Shown here: piece by piece, positions 15,733 through 24,611 of the stretch | Position numbering within the stretch: the stretch's first letter is position 1 | Layout: every line of letters starts with the position of its first letter | Assembly: GCA_036006425.1 (NCBI GenBank) | Contig: DASYPQ010000024.1 | Span: forward strand, 147,003-211,002 | Source of the DNA: DASYPQ01 sp036006425 | GTDB taxonomy: Bacteria > Planctomycetota > UBA1135 > GCA-002686595 | Reading direction: 5' to 3' | DNA length: 64,000 nt | Made by a program: the position numbers and the translations under genes | Notes under the pieces: model-generated | The model's database searches: none | What the model saw: only the letters and a program-made list of their open reading frames with translations | Told to the model about the DNA's origin: nothing

Positions 15733-17382
15733 ATGCACGTCTCCCGATGCTCGCCCCAGGGGCTCCGGTTTTCCCTCCGGATCGCCGCCTGCCTCACTTT
15801 GATCGCCTCCGTCGCCCTCGCCAACCATAAGGACGAGCGCCTCGGCTTCACGATCCAGACGCCGAACAAGTGGACGGCGATCCCGATGAGCGGCGACGAA
15901 CGCTGGATGGTCGCGAAGTACCTCTCGGACAAGAGCTACTTCTGGGAGGACAAGAAGGAGGGCTGGCCCCGCGAGCACAAGCCCGACATGGAGGTCGTCG
16001 CCTTCGTCGACGCCGCCGTGAAGGAGAAGGCGAAGCTCGTCAAGAAGGAGGCGCGCAACGGCCGGACGGAGTGGTTCGTCGGATTCGAGAGCCCGTTCAA
16101 GGACTACAAGGACTTCATGACCAAGCGCTACTCCGGTGGCGGCTGGTCGATCAGCGACGAGAAGCAGGACAAGGTCGGCGACATCCCGGTCACGTGCTAC
16201 CAGATCAAGGTCGACAAGGGGTCGTACGAGGGTCCGAAGCACATCATCACGTGGGTCTACCACGTGCCCGACGTCGACATCGCCGTGCAGTTCGAGGCGC
16301 TCGAGGACGCCTGGCCGAAGCTCCAGGCCGAGTTCGTCCGTTGCCTGCGCTCGTTCAAGGCGACCGAGCGCTCCGGAGAAGCCCTGTACGAGACGTCGAC
16401 CGGCTCCGAGAAGGTGGCGTGGGTCGACGAGCAGAAGCTGACGCCTGAGCAGAGGAAGAGCCACCGCGCCGCGGTGGAGAAGGACACGATCGACAAGGCG
16501 ACGGCGAAGCTCACGGAAGGGTGGACGGCGAAGCGCATGGGGCACTTCTTCGTCCTGAACCACGCCGACGAGAAGTTCGCGAAGCGCGTCGTCGACCAGG
16601 GCGACGCCGTCTGGGGCTGGCTCGACGACACGTTCGGCTTCGTCGGCGAGGGCGAGTACGTCCGCAGCCCGATCCTGCGCATCTGCAAGGACTACCCCGA
16701 GTACAAGGCCTACTTCAAGGGCGGAAACGCGTGGAGCCGGAGCGAGTTCGAGATCGTCACCTACCAGGACGACGGCGGCTCGGAGAGCTGGATGTGCAAG
16801 CTCGTGAACGGATACGTCCTCGACTTCTGGCTGGTGAACCGCGACCGCACGATCACGCTCTCGATGCCGGGCTGGCTCGGAGTCGGGCTCTCGAACCTCG
16901 TCCAGAACCTGCACGTCAAGAACGGGAAGGTCACGTTCCGCAGGGACGACTGGGACCGCGACGAGGTGCGCGAGGCCGCGCGGACGGGCAAGACGACGGA
17001 CGCGAAGGAGATCTTCGTGATGTCCGGCGAGGCGTACTGGCAGGACTACGTCAAGTCCCAGGAGGCCGGCCAGCTCGTCGACTTCCTCGCCGCGCGCGGC
17101 GGAGCGAAGGACCGGCGCACGAAGGACCTCCTGCCCCAGTACATGCGCAACCTCCAGGCGGTCATCGCCGAGGTGACGAAGGAGGAAGAGGCCGCCGGCG
17201 GCAAGGTCGCGAAGAAACCGAAGACCGAGGAGGAGGAGGACGCCTGGTTCAAGGAGACGCGCCAGGGGATGAAGAAGAAGGAGCAGCGCATCCTCGAGGA
17301 CACGTTCAAGCGGACCTTCGCCGACTGGAAGGACTCCGACTGGAAGGCCTTCGAGGCGAGCTACGACAAGGCCGTCCACTGA
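15733..17382 (+). CDS. Secreted DUF1570/peptidase-MA-like protein lacking HExxH
   Basis: Protein of 549 residues with a signal peptide (LRIAACLTLIASVALA, cleavage before NHKDE). The N-terminal 200 residues are an unassigned beta-rich domain. From about residue 260 the chain follows a secreted peptidase-MA pattern: HFFVLNHADEKFAKRVVDQG, a hydrophobic core, and MPGWLGVGLSNLVQ, which parallels the P-x-W-L-x-E-G-L-A-E helix after the zinc site. The expected HExxH is absent (VLDFWLVN stands there), so it may be a non-catalytic paralogue of the following gene. The ATG is preceded by a good Shine-Dalgarno (AAGGAG, 6 nt spacing). It lies 10 bp ahead of the next gene. Confidence 0.75.
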   Translation: MHVSRCSPQGLRFSLRIAACLTLIASVALANHKDERLGFTIQTPNKWTAIPMSGDERWMVAKYLSDKSYFWEDKKEGWPREHKPDMEVVAFVDAAVKEKAKLVKKEARNGRTEWFVGFESPFKDYKDFMTKRYSGGGWSISDEKQDKVGDIPVTCYQIKVDKGSYEGPKHIITWVYHVPDVDIAVQFEALEDAWPKLQAEFVRCLRSFKATERSGEALYETSTGSEKVAWVDEQKLTPEQRKSHRAAVEKDTIDKATAKLTEGWTAKRMGHFFVLNHADEKFAKRVVDQGDAVWGWLDDTFGFVGEGEYVRSPILRICKDYPEYKAYFKGGNAWSRSEFEIVTYQDDGGSESWMCKLVNGYVLDFWLVNRDRTITLSMPGWLGVGLSNLVQNLHVKNGKVTFRRDDWDRDEVREAARTGKTTDAKEIFVMSGEAYWQDYVKSQEAGQLVDFLAARGGAKDRRTKDLLPQYMRNLQAVIAEVTKEEEAAGGKVAKKPKTEEEEDAWFKETRQGMKKKEQRILEDTFKRTFADWKDSDWKAFEASYDKAVH

Positions 17383-17392
17383 GGTCGCCCGC

Positions 17393-18964
17393 GTGCGCGC
17401 CCGCTCCGTTTTCCTCGCGCTGCTTGGAACCCTCGCCTTCTTTTCGCCCGCTGCGCGGGCGGGCGACGACATCGTCTGCCTCAAGGACGGCCGCGTCGTC
17501 TCCGGCCCGACGATGGCGCGCGTCGCCGGCGGCATCGAGATCACCTACCAGAACGGCAAGGTGTTCGTCGCCGACGCGCTGATCCACGACGCCGTGCTCG
17601 CCGAGGACCTGAAGGTCCCTCCGGTCTCCGACGAGGAGAAGGAGAAGATGTCGCAGGGTTTCGTCCACTTCGAGGGCAAGTGGGTGACGCTCCCGCAGCG
17701 CGACGAGATCCTCAAGAAGCGCGTCCTCGACCACAAGGCGAACCTCGACGAGATGCGCGCGCACGGCGAGTGGCGCAACCGGTACATCGAGGACGGGAAG
17801 TACTTCCACTTCGAGTACACGGTGCCGAAGCGCATCTTCGAGCCGTACCGCGACGCGATGGAGGCGTACTTCGCCGACTTCGCGAAGACCTGGAAGATCC
17901 AGCCGCCGAAGGGCGGATTCAAGCTGCCGGTGTGCTTCTACGCGGACGAGGCGAGCTTCCTGCAGACGGCCGGCGTGAAGCACGGCGTGCTCGGGTACTT
18001 CGATCCGGACCGCAAGGACCTGAACATCTTCTACGAGCGCCTCGACCCGGTGCTGTCCGAGACGGTGATGTTCCACGAGGCGAACCACTACCTCCAGTAC
18101 CTCGTCAATCCGCTGTTCTTCGTGCCGCACTTCCCGGGCGAGTCGCTGGCCGAGTACTACGGCGCGAGCCACTGGGATCCGGAGAAGAAGAAGTTCACGG
18201 TCGGGATGATGCAGGAAGGTCGCCTGTGCCAGATCGAGTCGGACACGGCCGCCGGCGACGTGATGGACATCGCGAAGCTCGTCGGGACGCACGATCTCTT
18301 CGAGCACTACACCTGGGGCTGGTCGCTCGTGCACTTCCTGATGAACGACCCGCGCTACGCGCCGAAGTTCATGAAGTTCTTCCTCGCGCTCCCCGAGGCG
18401 AAGGGCGTGCAGCGCGAGGAGATGTCGAACGGCATGTACACGCTGAGCCAGGAGGACGTCCTCAAGATCTTCATGCGCGAGTTCGGCCTGAAGGACGCGA
18501 ACGCCCTGCGCAAGATGGACGCGGAGTGGCACAACTACGTGACCGGCAAGCTCGCGCTCGTGACGTACCGCGGCTACGAGCGCGCCGGCATGGAGGCGCG
18601 GAGGGACGAGAGGAATCTCCGCGCGACACGGCTCCTGAAGACCGCGATCGACAAGGGCTCGAAGAACCCGCTCGTCTTCAACACGCTCGCGGAGATCTAC
18701 GCCGACGACGGCAAGACGGCGGAAGCGATGGCAATGTGGAAGAAGGCGATCGAGCTCGATCCCTTGAACGGCCTCTTCTACGCGCGGATGAGCTTCCGGC
18801 TGAATGCCAGCGACAAGAAGGAATCGAAGCGGCTGGCGGCGCTCGCGCTGGAGCTCGGCTCGGACGATCCGTGGGCGAACCTCGGCGACGAGGCGGCGGC
18901 GGTCGATTCGACGCCGGGGAAGAAGCCGAAGAAGCCGGGCGAGCCCGACGACCCGCCGCGCTAG
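17393..18964 (+). CDS. Secreted DUF1570-like putative zinc metallopeptidase with C-terminal TPRs
   Basis: Protein of 523 residues starting at GTG with a signal peptide (SVFLALLGTLAFFSPAARAG). Residues 25-70 are a small beta domain (CLKDGRVVSGPTMARVAGG). The middle domain has LSETVMFHEANHYLQYLVNP, where HEANH is a complete HExxH zinc motif, followed by FPGESLAEYYGAS with the third-ligand Glu helix, the pattern of DUF1570/peptidase-MA proteins. TPR repeats follow (NPLVFNTLAEIYADDGKTAE, AMWKKAIELDPLNG). The last 25 residues are Lys/Pro-rich. It should act outside the cytoplasm, together with its upstream neighbour 10 bp away; the substrate is unknown. Confidence 0.8.
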   Translation: MRARSVFLALLGTLAFFSPAARAGDDIVCLKDGRVVSGPTMARVAGGIEITYQNGKVFVADALIHDAVLAEDLKVPPVSDEEKEKMSQGFVHFEGKWVTLPQRDEILKKRVLDHKANLDEMRAHGEWRNRYIEDGKYFHFEYTVPKRIFEPYRDAMEAYFADFAKTWKIQPPKGGFKLPVCFYADEASFLQTAGVKHGVLGYFDPDRKDLNIFYERLDPVLSETVMFHEANHYLQYLVNPLFFVPHFPGESLAEYYGASHWDPEKKKFTVGMMQEGRLCQIESDTAAGDVMDIAKLVGTHDLFEHYTWGWSLVHFLMNDPRYAPKFMKFFLALPEAKGVQREEMSNGMYTLSQEDVLKIFMREFGLKDANALRKMDAEWHNYVTGKLALVTYRGYERAGMEARRDERNLRATRLLKTAIDKGSKNPLVFNTLAEIYADDGKTAEAMAMWKKAIELDPLNGLFYARMSFRLNASDKKESKRLAALALELGSDDPWANLGDEAAAVDSTPGKKPKKPGEPDDPPR

Positions 18965-18986
18965 CGGTGAAGACCTCGGCGGCAGA

Positions 18987-20777
18987 TCAGGGCCACCACG
19001 TGATCTGCCCGGTTTGCGTCGCGTTGAACGTGCTGCTCGCCGGGCATCCGCCGAGAACGATCGGATCGCGGTAGTACACGAGGTACCAGCGGCTCCGTCC
19101 GGGTTGAATCACGTCACCGAGCGCAGCGGAGCGCGCGGAGACCGTCGGATCACCGGCGCCGAGATCTGGGGCCGTGATCCTCCCGCCCGACGCAGTCTTG
19201 GTGAACAGACGCTTTGTCGTGCCTCCCACGCATCGAACTCCCTGACCGTAGACGACACCGTGCGCGAGAACTGCGTTCCCCTGCACGAGGATGCTGAGTG
19301 CGCCGGGCGGTTCGCCGTCCGACGAGAAGACAAGGCTGTCGATCGAGAAGTATGCGATTCCAGACGCCGAGATCGAGGCTCCACCCGTGCCCGCGGAGTT
19401 GTCACAACCACGAGCAGGCCCCGCAGCCGGATTGGCACATGGGCACACCGCTACCGTGCTCGCGCCCGGATCGCACAGACTCGTGAACCCCGTAGCGAAA
19501 CGGTCATGGACAAACATGTCATCTTGTCCGTTCGTGTCACCCTGGACGAAGTTCGTAGCAGCGCTGGCGAAGTACACGTAGCGTCCATCCGCGGTGATGC
19601 AGCCTGCTTGCCCTGAGCCGTTGTTCCCCTGCGCACCTCCAGTCGTCAAGCTGACGATCTCCGTCCTGGCGGTCAGACGGTCGCGCACGAACAGGTCACC
19701 AGTGCCGTTCGCGTCCCCAACGATCAGGTTGCGGGCACCGCTCAGAAATGCGGCATATCGACCATCGCCCGAGATCGTGCCCGCAGAAGCAAAGTAGTTC
19801 CCCTGGACACCATTCTCTCCAATGCTCACACGCTCCGTCGTTCCGAGCAGCCGGTCGTGAACGAACGCGTCCGTGTACCCGTTCGTATCTCCTGGCACCA
19901 AGTTGTCCGCCCAGCTCGTGAACATCACGAACCGACCGTCCGCGGAAATGGAAGCTCCAGCCGAATCCAGATCGCCTTCGCCACCGCCAGTCACGACGCT
20001 CACCCGGTCGGTCGTTCCGGTCAAACGGTCATGCACGAAGATGTCCCAGTGCCCGTTCGTGTCGCCGGGAACGAGATTGCTCGCCAAGCTCTCGAACGCC
20101 ACGATCCGCCCGTCTGCGGAGATTGCAGGCCTGTAGCTGTGCGTGTCTCCTTGCACGCCACTCGTCGAAACGCTCACCCGCTCGGTCGTGCCGGCTACGC
20201 GATCACGAACAAAGGTGTCAGAACACCCGTTGGTGTCGCCTGGAACTAGATTGGTGGCAATGCCCGTGAACGCAACGTATCGGCCGTCCGCGGACAGAGA
20301 TGGGTACAGACTGTTGCCGTCGCCCTGGACCCCGCCCATTCCGAGGCTCACTCGTTCCGTCGTGCCATTCGCAATATCGCGAATGAAGGCGTCCCTGCAA
20401 CCATTGGTATCCCCCGGAACGAGATTCGATGCCGCACTTTCGAACGCCGCGTAGCGTCCGTCAGCGGACATCCAGATTCCATAGATCCCCGAATTGGCAT
20501 TCCCCTGCAGCCCTCCTGAACTGACGCTGACGCGCGTTGTCGTCCCGGCGGCGACATCTCGCAGGAACACATCCCAGCAGACGTTATTGTCCCCCTGAAC
20601 CAGGTTGCCCGACACGCTCCAAAACAACACCCATCGCCCGTTGTCCGACATTGCGACACCAGGAGATGGTTCGGCACCCAGACTCGCCTGCTGGCCGTTG
20701 TAGCTGACGCTCACGCGCTGGGTGACCTGTGCTGAACCCAACCCCGCGAGGAGGACCACCAATGCTCCGGACTTCAT
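18987..20777 (-). CDS. Secreted seven-repeat TolB-like beta-propeller protein with a cysteine-containing C-terminal domain
   Basis: Protein of 596 residues. MKSGALVVLLAGLGSAQ is a signal peptide. Residues 44 to about 449 contain seven 58-residue repeats around SADGRYVAFESLASNLVPGD, then FVRDRLTGTTERVSV, one propeller blade each. From about residue 430 a separate domain follows with CDPGAST, VAVCPCANP, RGCDNS, GVRCVGG and LGGCPASSTFN, which I associate with secreted Planctomycetota proteins. The ATG overlaps the xylB stop by 4 nt, but a TAGACT element 10 nt upstream could give it its own transcript. GC is lower than in xylB. The propeller likely binds protein or carbohydrate outside the cell; no catalytic motif is visible. 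Confidence 0.85.
   Translation of the reverse strand: MKSGALVVLLAGLGSAQVTQRVSVSYNGQQASLGAEPSPGVAMSDNGRWVLFWSVSGNLVQGDNNVCWDVFLRDVAAGTTTRVSVSSGGLQGNANSGIYGIWMSADGRYAAFESAASNLVPGDTNGCRDAFIRDIANGTTERVSLGMGGVQGDGNSLYPSLSADGRYVAFTGIATNLVPGDTNGCSDTFVRDRVAGTTERVSVSTSGVQGDTHSYRPAISADGRIVAFESLASNLVPGDTNGHWDIFVHDRLTGTTDRVSVVTGGGEGDLDSAGASISADGRFVMFTSWADNLVPGDTNGYTDAFVHDRLLGTTERVSIGENGVQGNYFASAGTISGDGRYAAFLSGARNLIVGDANGTGDLFVRDRLTARTEIVSLTTGGAQGNNGSGQAGCITADGRYVYFASAATNFVQGDTNGQDDMFVHDRFATGFTSLCDPGASTVAVCPCANPAAGPARGCDNSAGTGGASISASGIAYFSIDSLVFSSDGEPPGALSILVQGNAVLAHGVVYGQGVRCVGGTTKRLFTKTASGGRITAPDLGAGDPTVSARSAALGDVIQPGRSRWYLVYYRDPIVLGGCPASSTFNATQTGQITWWP
19460..20650. repeat. Seven tandem 174-bp coding repeats
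   Basis: Each unit encodes 58 residues, recognisable on the plus strand by recurring strings such as CGTCCGCGGA and GTTCGTGTC about every 174 bp. Units are diverged at the DNA level, so this is an old internal duplication encoding propeller blades, not a recent tandem array. Confidence 0.85.
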
Positions 20778-22246
20778 CTGGGCTTGGAGTCTACGGCCGA
20801 TAGCGCACGAGCGCAGTTTTCTACCGCCGCGCGGAACCGCGACGCGGCTTCGCGGTAGTCGGCACCGGGTTCGATCGGTTCCCCCACGAGGCGGACGAAC
20901 TCGCACGCGACGGCGTCCGCGGACACGCTCTCCCCGCGCTCGCGCCGCACGATCCACGCCGCCTGGATCGCCGCGCCGAGGGCCGCGGACTCCGGTTCGG
21001 CGAGGCGCACGAGCGGGATCTGGAGCACGTCGGCGAGGACGCGGCACCACAACCGATTCCTCGCGGCGCCTCCGACGACGCGCACGCGGTCGACGGCGAT
21101 CCCGAGCGCGCGCATCCGCTCCACGCCCCAGGCGATGTTGAGCGCGACGCCTTCGATCGCCGCGCGGTACAGGACTCCGGGCGCGAGCGAGCCCGCGCGC
21201 AGGCCGTGGATCGAGCCGGTCGCGCGCGGGAGATCCGGGACGCGCTCGCCTGCGAGGTACGGGATCCAGAGGACTCCTCCGCAGCCCGGCTCGACCTTCG
21301 CCGCGCGCGCGGTCAGCGTCTCGTGGTCGAGCCCGGTCGCGCGGCGCACTTCCTCCGTCACGCCGGTCGCGTTCATCACGCAGAGGAGCGGGAGCCAGCC
21401 GCCCGTCGCGTCGCAGAACGGCGCGATCAGGCCCTCGGGGTCGACGACCGGCACCTCGGAGAAGCCGAACACGGTCGCCGACGTCCCGAGGCTCAGCGTG
21501 GCGACGCCGGGGCGCGTGGCACCGCTCCCCAGCGCGGAGCACATGTTGTCGCCGCTCCCAGGCGCGACCGGGATGCCCTCGGGAAGTCCGAGGAGCGCCG
21601 CGCCTGCGCGCGAGAGCGGCGCCGAGCCCGCGGTGAGCGGCGGGAGAAGTTCCGGCAGGCGCGCGTCGATCGCCGCGGCGCGGTCGAGGTCGTAGCGGCG
21701 CTCGCGCACGTCGAAATAGCCGGTGCCCGACGCGTCGCCCGCTTCCGCGGCGCGCACGCCGGTCAGCCTGAAGTTCACGTAGTCGTGCGGCACCATCACC
21801 GTGCGCGCGCGCTTCCAGAGCTCGGGCTCGCGGCGCGCCATCCACAGCACTTTCGACGCCGTGTACCCGACCGGGACGCGCGCGCCGAGGCGTTGCGAGA
21901 GCTCGTCGGCTTCGATGGCGGTCGAGGTGTCGCACCAGAGCTTCGCCGGGCGCAAGACGTCGCCGCGATCGTCGAGCGCGACGAGTCCGTGCTGCTGCCC
22001 GGAGACGCCGACGCCCGCGACGCGCGCGCGGTCGGCACCGCGATCGCGGAAGAGCTCGGCCGCGACGTCGCGCACGGCGTCGATCCACGTCGAGGGATGC
22101 TGCTCCGCGGCGCCGGCAGGCAGACCCTCGATCAGGCCGTAGCTCGCGCTCGCGCGCGCGACGACGGCGTGCGCTTCCGCGTCGACGAGCAGACCCTTCG
22201 TCCCTTGCGTCCCGACGTCGAGGCCGAGGAAGAGCTCGCCCGGCAT
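20774..22246 (-). CDS. xylB: Xylulokinase
   Basis: Protein of 490 residues of the FGGY kinase family, phosphorylating D-xylulose with ATP to xylulose 5-phosphate. The N-terminal phosphate-binding strand is FLGLDVGTQGTKGLLVD, followed by VAGVGVSGQQHGLVALDDRG (the xylulokinase GQQHG), LSLGTSATVFGFSE, and the C-terminal adenosine motif RVRVVGGAARNRLWCRVLAD. Its length equals that of typical XylB. It begins 6 bp after xylA, and its stop overlaps the start of the propeller gene. No XylR-type regulator or xylose transporter is in the window. Confidence 0.96.
   Translation of the reverse strand: MPGELFLGLDVGTQGTKGLLVDAEAHAVVARASASYGLIEGLPAGAAEQHPSTWIDAVRDVAAELFRDRGADRARVAGVGVSGQQHGLVALDDRGDVLRPAKLWCDTSTAIEADELSQRLGARVPVGYTASKVLWMARREPELWKRARTVMVPHDYVNFRLTGVRAAEAGDASGTGYFDVRERRYDLDRAAAIDARLPELLPPLTAGSAPLSRAGAALLGLPEGIPVAPGSGDNMCSALGSGATRPGVATLSLGTSATVFGFSEVPVVDPEGLIAPFCDATGGWLPLLCVMNATGVTEEVRRATGLDHETLTARAAKVEPGCGGVLWIPYLAGERVPDLPRATGSIHGLRAGSLAPGVLYRAAIEGVALNIAWGVERMRALGIAVDRVRVVGGAARNRLWCRVLADVLQIPLVRLAEPESAALGAAIQAAWIVRRERGESVSADAVACEFVRLVGEPIEPGADYREAASRFRAAVENCARALSAVDSKPR
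20788..20793 (-). promoter_or_regulatory. -10-like TAGACT inside the 3' end of xylB
   Basis: TAGACT on the minus strand lies 10 nt before the propeller gene's ATG, within the last xylB codons. It would allow expression independent of xylAB. Confidence 0.4.
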
Positions 22247-22252
22247 CGAGCC

Positions 22253-23428
22253 CTAGCTCCGCACGCCGAGCAGGTGCTCCATCATGAGCTGGTCGAGCTG
22301 CTCGTAGCGCAGGCCGCGCGCGCCGAGCGCCGCCGGGTCGACCGGGAGGCGCCGCAGGCGCGCCGCCTTGTCGCGCGTGTAGCCGCGCGCGAGCTCGGCG
22401 ACGGCGCCGTCGCCCGTCCCCGCGAGCAGGCCGCGCACTTCGGGGTCCGCGTCGAACGCACGCGCGCGCGCCGCGAGGATCTTGTACGTGCGCATCGAGC
22501 CCCTGGCGAACTCCCAGACGCCTTCCTCGTCCTCGGTGCGGTATGCGTGCGAATCGAAGTGCCGCGGACCCTCGTAGCGATCGCCGCCGAGCGTCGCCTC
22601 GAGCAGGCGCACGAGCAGGAACGCCTGCTTCACGTCCTCGGACCCGAAGCGCAGGTCCTGGTCGTAGCGTCCGATCTTCTGCGCGTTCAAGTCGACGTGG
22701 AAGAGCTTCCCGCACTCCATCGCCTGCGCGACGGCGTGGACGAACGAGAGGCCGGACATGTTCTCGTGCGCGACCTCGGGGTTCACGCCGACCATCTCCT
22801 CGTGCGCGAGCGTCGAGATGAAGTGCAGCATGTGGCCGGTCGTCGGGAAGTACATGTCCCCGCGCGGCTCGTTCGGCTTCGCCTCGAGCGCGAAGACGAG
22901 TTCGTAGCGCTGGTCCTTCACGTACTCGCACAGGTAGTCGAGCGCGTCGCGCATCCGCGCGATCGCCGTGCGCGGATCGCGGCAGGCGTCGGCCTCGGTC
23001 CCCTCGCGGCCGCCCCAGAAGACGTAGATCTTCGCGCCGAGCTCGACGCCGAGGTCGATCGCGTCCATCGTCTTCTTGAGCGCGAACGCGCGCACTTCGG
23101 GATCGTTCGCCGTGAACGCGCCGTCCTTGAAGACGGGATGGCCGAACAGGTTCGTGGTCGCCATCGGGACGACCATGCCCGAATCCTCGAGCGCCGCCTT
23201 GAAGTCCGCGACGATGCGGTCGCGCTCCTTCGCGCTCGCGCCGAAGGGCACGAGATCGTTGTCGTGCAGGTTGACGCCCCACGCGCCGCACTCGGCGAGC
23301 TTCTTGACGAGGTGCGTCGGCTTCTGGACGGGGCGGACCTCGGCTCCGAAGGGATCGCGACCGGGATTGCCCACGGTCCACAGGCCGAAACTGAAGCGGT
23401 CGTCTTTCGTCGGGGCGAAGGGATCCAT
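22253..23428 (-). CDS. xylA: Xylose isomerase
   Basis: Protein of 391 residues converting D-xylose to D-xylulose with two divalent metals. It is of the shorter class I type: RFSFGLWTVGNPGRDPFG at the N-terminus, catalytic His/Asp in GVNLHDNDLVPFG, IYVFWGGREGTEADACRD, the metal and substrate segment ALEAKPNEPRGDMYFPTTGH, and LFHVDLNAQKIGRYDQDLRF. All ligand positions are intact. xylB follows after 6 bp. A TAGACC element that begins with the upstream gene's stop codon lies 7 nt ahead of the ATG, so xylAB probably has its own promoter. Confidence 0.97.
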   Translation of the reverse strand: MDPFAPTKDDRFSFGLWTVGNPGRDPFGAEVRPVQKPTHLVKKLAECGAWGVNLHDNDLVPFGASAKERDRIVADFKAALEDSGMVVPMATTNLFGHPVFKDGAFTANDPEVRAFALKKTMDAIDLGVELGAKIYVFWGGREGTEADACRDPRTAIARMRDALDYLCEYVKDQRYELVFALEAKPNEPRGDMYFPTTGHMLHFISTLAHEEMVGVNPEVAHENMSGLSFVHAVAQAMECGKLFHVDLNAQKIGRYDQDLRFGSEDVKQAFLLVRLLEATLGGDRYEGPRHFDSHAYRTEDEEGVWEFARGSMRTYKILAARARAFDADPEVRGLLAGTGDGAVAELARGYTRDKAARLRRLPVDPAALGARGLRYEQLDQLMMEHLLGVRS

Positions 23429-23435
23429 GTCGGTT

Positions 23436-23441
23436 GGTCTA
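23436..23441 (-). promoter_or_regulatory. -10-like TAGACC formed by the upstream stop codon, 7 nt before xylA
   Basis: The TAG stop of the vWA gene (23439-23441) is the first half of TAGACC, 7 nt before the xylA ATG. The position predicts a leaderless xylA mRNA. Confidence 0.4.
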
Positions 23442-24611
23442 CCCGATGCGCACCGATCGCGCGAGAAGGAGCGCGAGGACGACGCAGGCGAGCGCTCCGC
23501 CAGCGAGCCACGCGTCCCAGGCGCTCGCCCGCGTCGCGACGTCGTCCGCCGCGCCGCGCGGCGCCGCGATCTTCTCGTCTCCGGCCGCGACGCGCCCGCC
23601 GAGCGGGACGACGCCTTCGGGTGCGAGCACCGCGCGGTCGAGGAGCGCCGCCCACGACACGGCGAACGCGGCCGGGTCGCCGCTCGGATCCTCCATCGTC
23701 GCGAGCGCGCAGTCGATCCGGCCCGGGCCCGAGGTCACGATCGCGGTCCCGCGCGCGTCGGCGAGCCAGGTCTCCCCTGCCGCGAGAGCGGGCGCGGGAG
23801 CCGGCGCGCCGAGCTTCCCGCGCGCCGTCCATCCGTCGCGGCCGAACGCGAGGTCCGCGCCGGTCGCGGTGTTCCGATCACGACCCGACACGACGAGCGC
23901 CGGCCGCGCGGCACCCCCTCCGACCGTCGCTCCGCGTCCCGCCGCCCACGCGGCGAGCACTCCGGCGATCGGCTCGGGCAAGGTGCCGCTCACTTCGACG
24001 CGCGGCGCCGGAGCGCCGTCCTTCACCTCGACGATGCGTTCGCCGTCCCAGTCGTAGCGCGTCGATCCGTCGACGGCGATCGGTCCGGGCACCGCCGGCC
24101 CGCCGCTCGCGACGAAGCCGGCGTGCTGCGGCGGCGGATCCGGCGCGCGGTCGGTGACCCACAGCGTGTCCGCGCGATCGTCGTCCGCGCCGAACGCGCC
24201 GGCGTGGTCCATCCACGCGTCGTCGCGCGTGCCCGGCGCGTGTTCCGCGAGCCACGCGCGCGCGAGCTCCGTCGCGCGCTCGCGCCGCGTCGCGCGGCCG
24301 AGCGGGAGCTCCATCGAGGCGCTGCGGTCGAGGAGGACGCGCAGGCGCGCCTCGTGTCGCGGCGGCGGCGTGCGCGGTCCGGCGAGCGCGAGCGCGCCGA
24401 GCGCGAGCGCCGCCGCGAGCGCCCAGACGGCCGGCGGGATGCGCACGCGCGCCCGGGGCGATGGCGCGGGCGGCGCGCTCTCGACGCGGTCCCACAGCTC
24501 GAGCGTGCCCGTCGCGATCGACGCGGGACGGTCGAACGCGCGCGCGCCGAGCAGCACCGCGAGCGGCAGCGCGAGGGCAGCGAGCGCCGCCGGATGCGCG
24601 AACTCGATCAC
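23439..24611 (-). CDS. BatA/vWA-like membrane protein with truncated von Willebrand A region
   Basis: Protein of 390 residues starting at a GTG that overlaps the DUF58 gene's stop (GTGA). VIEFAHPAALAALALPLAVLLGARAF is the standard N-terminal anchor of BatA-type proteins (helix with leading FxxPxxL). A second helix (PAVWALAAALALGALALA) precedes RLRVLLDRSASMELPLG, whose DRSAS is the MIDAS DxSxS of a vWA domain. The following region is shorter than a full vWA fold and runs into a domain of unknown type. A last helix (WLAGGALACVVLALLLARS) closes the protein. Partner of the DUF58 protein; the MoxR ATPase that usually accompanies them is absent here. Confidence 0.75.
   Translation of the reverse strand: MIEFAHPAALAALALPLAVLLGARAFDRPASIATGTLELWDRVESAPPAPSPRARVRIPPAVWALAAALALGALALAGPRTPPPRHEARLRVLLDRSASMELPLGRATRRERATELARAWLAEHAPGTRDDAWMDHAGAFGADDDRADTLWVTDRAPDPPPQHAGFVASGGPAVPGPIAVDGSTRYDWDGERIVEVKDGAPAPRVEVSGTLPEPIAGVLAAWAAGRGATVGGGAARPALVVSGRDRNTATGADLAFGRDGWTARGKLGAPAPAPALAAGETWLADARGTAIVTSGPGRIDCALATMEDPSGDPAAFAVSWAALLDRAVLAPEGVVPLGGRVAAGDEKIAAPRGAADDVATRASAWDAWLAGGALACVVLALLLARSVRIG

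Noticed and set aside
19460..20650. CRISPR-like array
   Set aside because: The 174-bp periodicity is in coding sequence and encodes propeller blades; there are no short direct repeats with unique spacers.
18987..23381. A 1464-codon open frame extending the propeller protein upstream through xylB and xylA
   Set aside because: The upstream part is out of frame with xylB/xylA and is low-complexity Arg-rich sequence; the signal peptide at 20777 marks the real start.
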